In this document: positions 61,356 through 64,000 of the stretch, one piece after another
How the letters are laid out: every line of letters begins with the position of its first letter
How positions within the stretch are numbered: position 1 is the first letter of the stretch
Assembly (NCBI GenBank): GCA_022844125.1
Contig: JALHMI010000002.1
Span: 397,524 to 461,523 of the forward strand
Direction: 5' to 3'
DNA from: Pirellulales bacterium
Lineage (GTDB): Bacteria; Planctomycetota; Planctomycetia; Pirellulales; PALSA-1355
DNA: 64,000 nt
Position numbers and translations under genes: made by a program
Notes under the pieces: generated by a model
What the model saw: the letters and a program-made list of their open reading frames with translations, nothing else
Database searches by the model: none
Told to the model about the DNA's origin: nothing

Positions 61356-64000
61356 ATGAATCGCACCCATACATCCCCAGGATGTGTTTCCCGCTTCCAA
61401 AATCCGCGGAAGCTACAGCGTAATACGAAACTTGTCGGCCTCGAACCGCTCGAAGAGCGAAAACTGCTCGCCGCGGTCACTTATTACAACGACAACTGGG
61501 TCAACCTGGACAACCCGGGCAACCCCGTGGCCGAGGGCGATCAGGTCCGCAGCTCGCTCGACGGCGGCACCTTCATTGTGGCCGAGTATGGCTTTAACGC
61601 GTTCGGCGTCGTGGGAGGCACGAGCCTGGCTCAGTTCGCCACGATTCACTCCGCGATTCAGAATACCGACGAGAACGGTACCTTGAATCTGCTTCCGGGC
61701 ACATTTAGGGAATCGGACATCGTCATCGACCGCCCAATGATCATGGTCGGACGAGTCATTGCAGGTGTGCGAACGGCCGTGATTATCCCCGAGGTGACGT
61801 CGGCCAAGTCGGACGGCCAATTTCCGGTGGGAACCCATTCGGGTCTCATTATCAATGCCCCGAACGTGACGATTGACAGTTTGCAGATCGACGGCAATGG
61901 AAACAATGGCGTGCTCGGCGGGTCGATGCACTATCATCACGGCATCACGAACATTTTCGATACCCAGGGCGGCGGCAACTATGCCTCGCTGCGAGCCGGC
62001 AATCTGGCTCCGAACAACCTCTCTGCCGACGACGCCGACGCAAACATCGTGATTCGCAATCTCGAGGTCAGGAACACCTACTGGCACGGGATTACGCTGT
62101 CGGGCATTAGCGGCACGAACATGGCCGGCAATCGCATCCAGAACGTGATCGTGCAGAACGTTGGCATGGTCGGTGCACGCGACGTGAATCGGGTCGGCAT
62201 TCAGATCATGAACCAGATCGGAACTGACATTCTCAGCAGCACGATTTCGAACGTTGGTGTCGGCATCGAGTCGACCACGTTTGGGCCGGCTTCTTTCAAC
62301 AGCAACACGGCAGGGCGTAATAACTCCGGATTCCGCGTAAATACCGTTACGGACGCGGATCAGCGTGCTTACTCGGTGATCAATTCGGACGGTGCGATCG
62401 ACCTGAACTTCATTCTCACCTCAGGTGCGACGTTTATCGGCTTCGACGCAAACAAGGCGGTCTATTCCAGCACATCCAATAACGGCGTCGGGCTCTACAT
62501 CAACAACAGCCAGACCGTTGTTGCAGGTCTCGAAACTGTGAACGCCAAGATCGGCGTCAAGGTGGAGAACACCAAGGTCGACGGATTGCGTCTGCCGGTG
62601 TTTACGGGAACCACGATTCTCGGCCCTGGCGTCGGCGTGAACGGCTCGGTTGGCATCCTGGCCGACAATGTTGGCGACCCGACAAACCCTGCCAGCTTTG
62701 GCATCGCCGGTTCGACGAAGATCAGCGGGTTCCAGATCGGCCTGCGGATGAACCAGCAGACTCCGCTCGCCGAACGAAACCGAGCCCAGATCGACCGCGT
62801 GAACCTGGGAGGCAACGGCACGGCGATCTCGGTCGGAAACAATTCGCTGCTTCAGGGCAACACGGACATCAACGACTCCGTCGTGCTCAATGGCAACGGG
62901 ACCATCGAGCCTGGCTTCCCGGACAGCTTTGTGATGCGCGAAGGACCGGGCGATTGGGCCGGTCCTTATCCGGATATTTTCAAGACGGGTAGCGTGACGC
63001 TGAACAGCTCGGCCACGTTGGACATCCGGTTGGCGGGCGACACAGGCAGTGCCCCACTCTTCACGATGAACGAGAATGTCGGCATCTTGCCGTTCGGACT
63101 CATTCCGCCGGCGCCTGAAGGCGGCCGCACTACCGACCCGTACGGTACGAGCATGGGCACGGGCGTGAGCCTGAGCAATGGAGTGTTCACGGTCACGGGT
63201 CAGAACGGGCCGCTCTCGATCGCATACGGCACGCTGAATCACCCCGATCCGAATGATCCGGGTTGGTTCATCCTCGACCCGGTGGATCTGAGCGAGAACA
63301 TCTCGAAACTCGACATCGTCCTGAAGTTGGGCAACACCAATCAGTCAAAGGCATTCATCTTCGGATTGGTGGATACCGACGGCCAGGTGGCCCTCTTCAC
63401 GTTGGCGACCGAAGGCCTGAGCACGACGACTTATTCCACGGTCTCGATCAATCTCGCGGCGCCCGGCATTCCCTTCTCGCTGGGCGCTGGTGGCGACTTC
63501 GATCTCGACAAGATCATGGGTTGGGCCGTGCTCGGTGACGTCGGTTTGATCAACGGAGCCACGAACATTCCGTTCAGCGTCATCATCGACAAGGTTGATG
63601 CCAGTTCGATCCTGAACAGCCAGCTAAACGTGACTGGCTCCGTCAATCTGCAGGGAGCCACGCTGAACCTGCAACTGGGGCAGGACTTCACACCTAGCGT
63701 CGGTCAGCAGTTCACGATCATCAACAACGACGGAGTCGATCCGATCGCCGGAACTTTTGCGGGAGTTCCGCAGGGTGGGACGGTTACTTCCGGCGGCTTT
63801 TCGTACACCGTCAACTATGCCGGTGGCGATGGAAACGATGTCGTGTTGACCCGGATTTCGGCCCCGACCACATCCGTTGTGGGTCGTCGCATCTTCTACA
63901 ACCAGTCGAAGTTCGACGCCAATAGCGCCGGAATCACGACGTCGGCGGCTTCTAACGCGGCCATTGCGACGGACAAGGTGGCCCTGCAATTCTCGGGCAG
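61356..64000 (+). CDS. Very large secreted repeat/beta-helix protein, N-terminal part (runs off right edge)
   Basis: At least 881 codons, open to the end of the window. It starts at the ATG at 61356 with a short basic N-terminus and LEERKLLA at residues 32-39, the planctomycete export motif. Much of residues 60-530 reads like a right-handed beta-helix: short strands, Asn/Gly turns and repeated 'I.N..V.NV/GNNG' units ('IVIRNLEVRNTYWHGITLSGI', 'NRIQNVIVQNVGMVG'), as in pectate-lyase-like proteins. From about 630 a beta-sandwich-like region follows. Near the visible end comes 'GRRIFYNQSKFDANSAG' and 'AIATDKVALQF', the conserved tail motif of planctomycete surface proteins. Probably a surface or matrix protein; the true end is not seen. 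Confidence 0.85.
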   Translation, partial: MNRTHTSPGCVSRFQNPRKLQRNTKLVGLEPLEERKLLAAVTYYNDNWVNLDNPGNPVAEGDQVRSSLDGGTFIVAEYGFNAFGVVGGTSLAQFATIHSAIQNTDENGTLNLLPGTFRESDIVIDRPMIMVGRVIAGVRTAVIIPEVTSAKSDGQFPVGTHSGLIINAPNVTIDSLQIDGNGNNGVLGGSMHYHHGITNIFDTQGGGNYASLRAGNLAPNNLSADDADANIVIRNLEVRNTYWHGITLSGISGTNMAGNRIQNVIVQNVGMVGARDVNRVGIQIMNQIGTDILSSTISNVGVGIESTTFGPASFNSNTAGRNNSGFRVNTVTDADQRAYSVINSDGAIDLNFILTSGATFIGFDANKAVYSSTSNNGVGLYINNSQTVVAGLETVNAKIGVKVENTKVDGLRLPVFTGTTILGPGVGVNGSVGILADNVGDPTNPASFGIAGSTKISGFQIGLRMNQQTPLAERNRAQIDRVNLGGNGTAISVGNNSLLQGNTDINDSVVLNGNGTIEPGFPDSFVMREGPGDWAGPYPDIFKTGSVTLNSSATLDIRLAGDTGSAPLFTMNENVGILPFGLIPPAPEGGRTTDPYGTSMGTGVSLSNGVFTVTGQNGPLSIAYGTLNHPDPNDPGWFILDPVDLSENISKLDIVLKLGNTNQSKAFIFGLVDTDGQVALFTLATEGLSTTTYSTVSINLAAPGIPFSLGAGGDFDLDKIMGWAVLGDVGLINGATNIPFSVIIDKVDASSILNSQLNVTGSVNLQGATLNLQLGQDFTPSVGQQFTIINNDGVDPIAGTFAGVPQGGTVTSGGFSYTVNYAGGDGNDVVLTRISAPTTSVVGRRIFYNQSKFDANSAGITTSAASNAAIATDKVALQFSG

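Noticed and set aside
1..64000. tRNA/rRNA genes, CRISPR arrays, insertion sequences, prophage
   Set aside because: No cloverleaf-like segment, regular repeat-spacer array, transposase or phage gene was recognised on either strand by eye.

Overview
The window is about 64 kb of high-GC bacterial chromosome with the marks of a planctomycete, most likely of the Pirellulales type. Two secreted proteins carry the N-terminal LEER(x)(x)L(S/A) motif common in planctomycete exported proteins. One of them ends in the family's 'FYN.SKFD...AIATDK' tail. There is also a PEP-CTERM protein, a MoxR/DUF58/VWA operon and many planctomycete-type secreted proteins of unknown role. I see no tRNA, rRNA, CRISPR array, insertion sequence or prophage. 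Coding density is high and about 57 genes or gene remnants are supported. Several core genes start at GTG or TTG (aspS, miaA, purA, lpxA, cdsA, cbiET).

Layout. 0-4.3 kb (minus strand): dnaJ-type co-chaperone, small membrane protein, rnpA, yidD, a FlgI-like/HEAT lipoprotein and the 5' end of smc. 4.5-13.8 kb: a secreted CehA/McbA-like protein, NAD synthase with a separate nitrilase-family glutaminase, a tandem pair of related secreted proteins (one His/Gly-rich), a thioredoxin-fold lipoprotein without its cysteines, aspS and a PEP-CTERM protein. 14-19.3 kb: miaA, hisE-hisG, a DUF4214 secreted protein, a 2OG-Fe(II) oxygenase and a PH-domain membrane protein. 19.3-27.4 kb: pyroglutamyl peptidase, then a plus-strand run of NagX-like acyltransferase, MEMO-family protein, CbiET and a PIG-L deacetylase, then an RluD-type pseudouridine synthase and a TPR membrane protein.

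27.5-38 kb: a GlcD-GlcF fusion dehydrogenase, rpiB next to a Sua5/arginine-phosphatase-like fusion, the MoxR-DUF58-VWA operon and a methyltransferase. 38-50 kb: metallophosphoesterase, a PAS-GAF-receiver protein without an ATPase domain, a MORN-repeat protein, uppS-cdsA, purA, a decayed stretch with two probable pseudogenes (about 47.0-48.1 kb), a DUF6790 membrane protein and lpxA. 50-61 kb: a KaiC-like ATPase, a 94-aa protein and a 1456-aa TPR protein in one minus-strand unit, opposite a Wza-like polysaccharide export lipoprotein, a Pro-rich secreted protein, rimI, a YfcE-like phosphodiesterase and a PlsC acyltransferase. From 61.4 kb a very large secreted beta-helix-like protein runs off the right edge.

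Functionally this is mostly core genome: tRNA and RNA maturation (rnpA, miaA, aspS, Sua5, RluD), envelope synthesis (uppS, cdsA, lpxA, plsC, Wza), NAD, histidine and purine synthesis, and a layer of poorly characterised planctomycete envelope proteins. No complete new defence or mobile system is evident. The most unusual items are gene fusions (Sua5 with a YwlE-like phosphatase; FlgI-like with HEAT), families that have lost catalytic residues (CehA-like, TlpA-like, ATPase-less sensor), and the TPR/94-aa/KaiC-like unit beside polysaccharide export.
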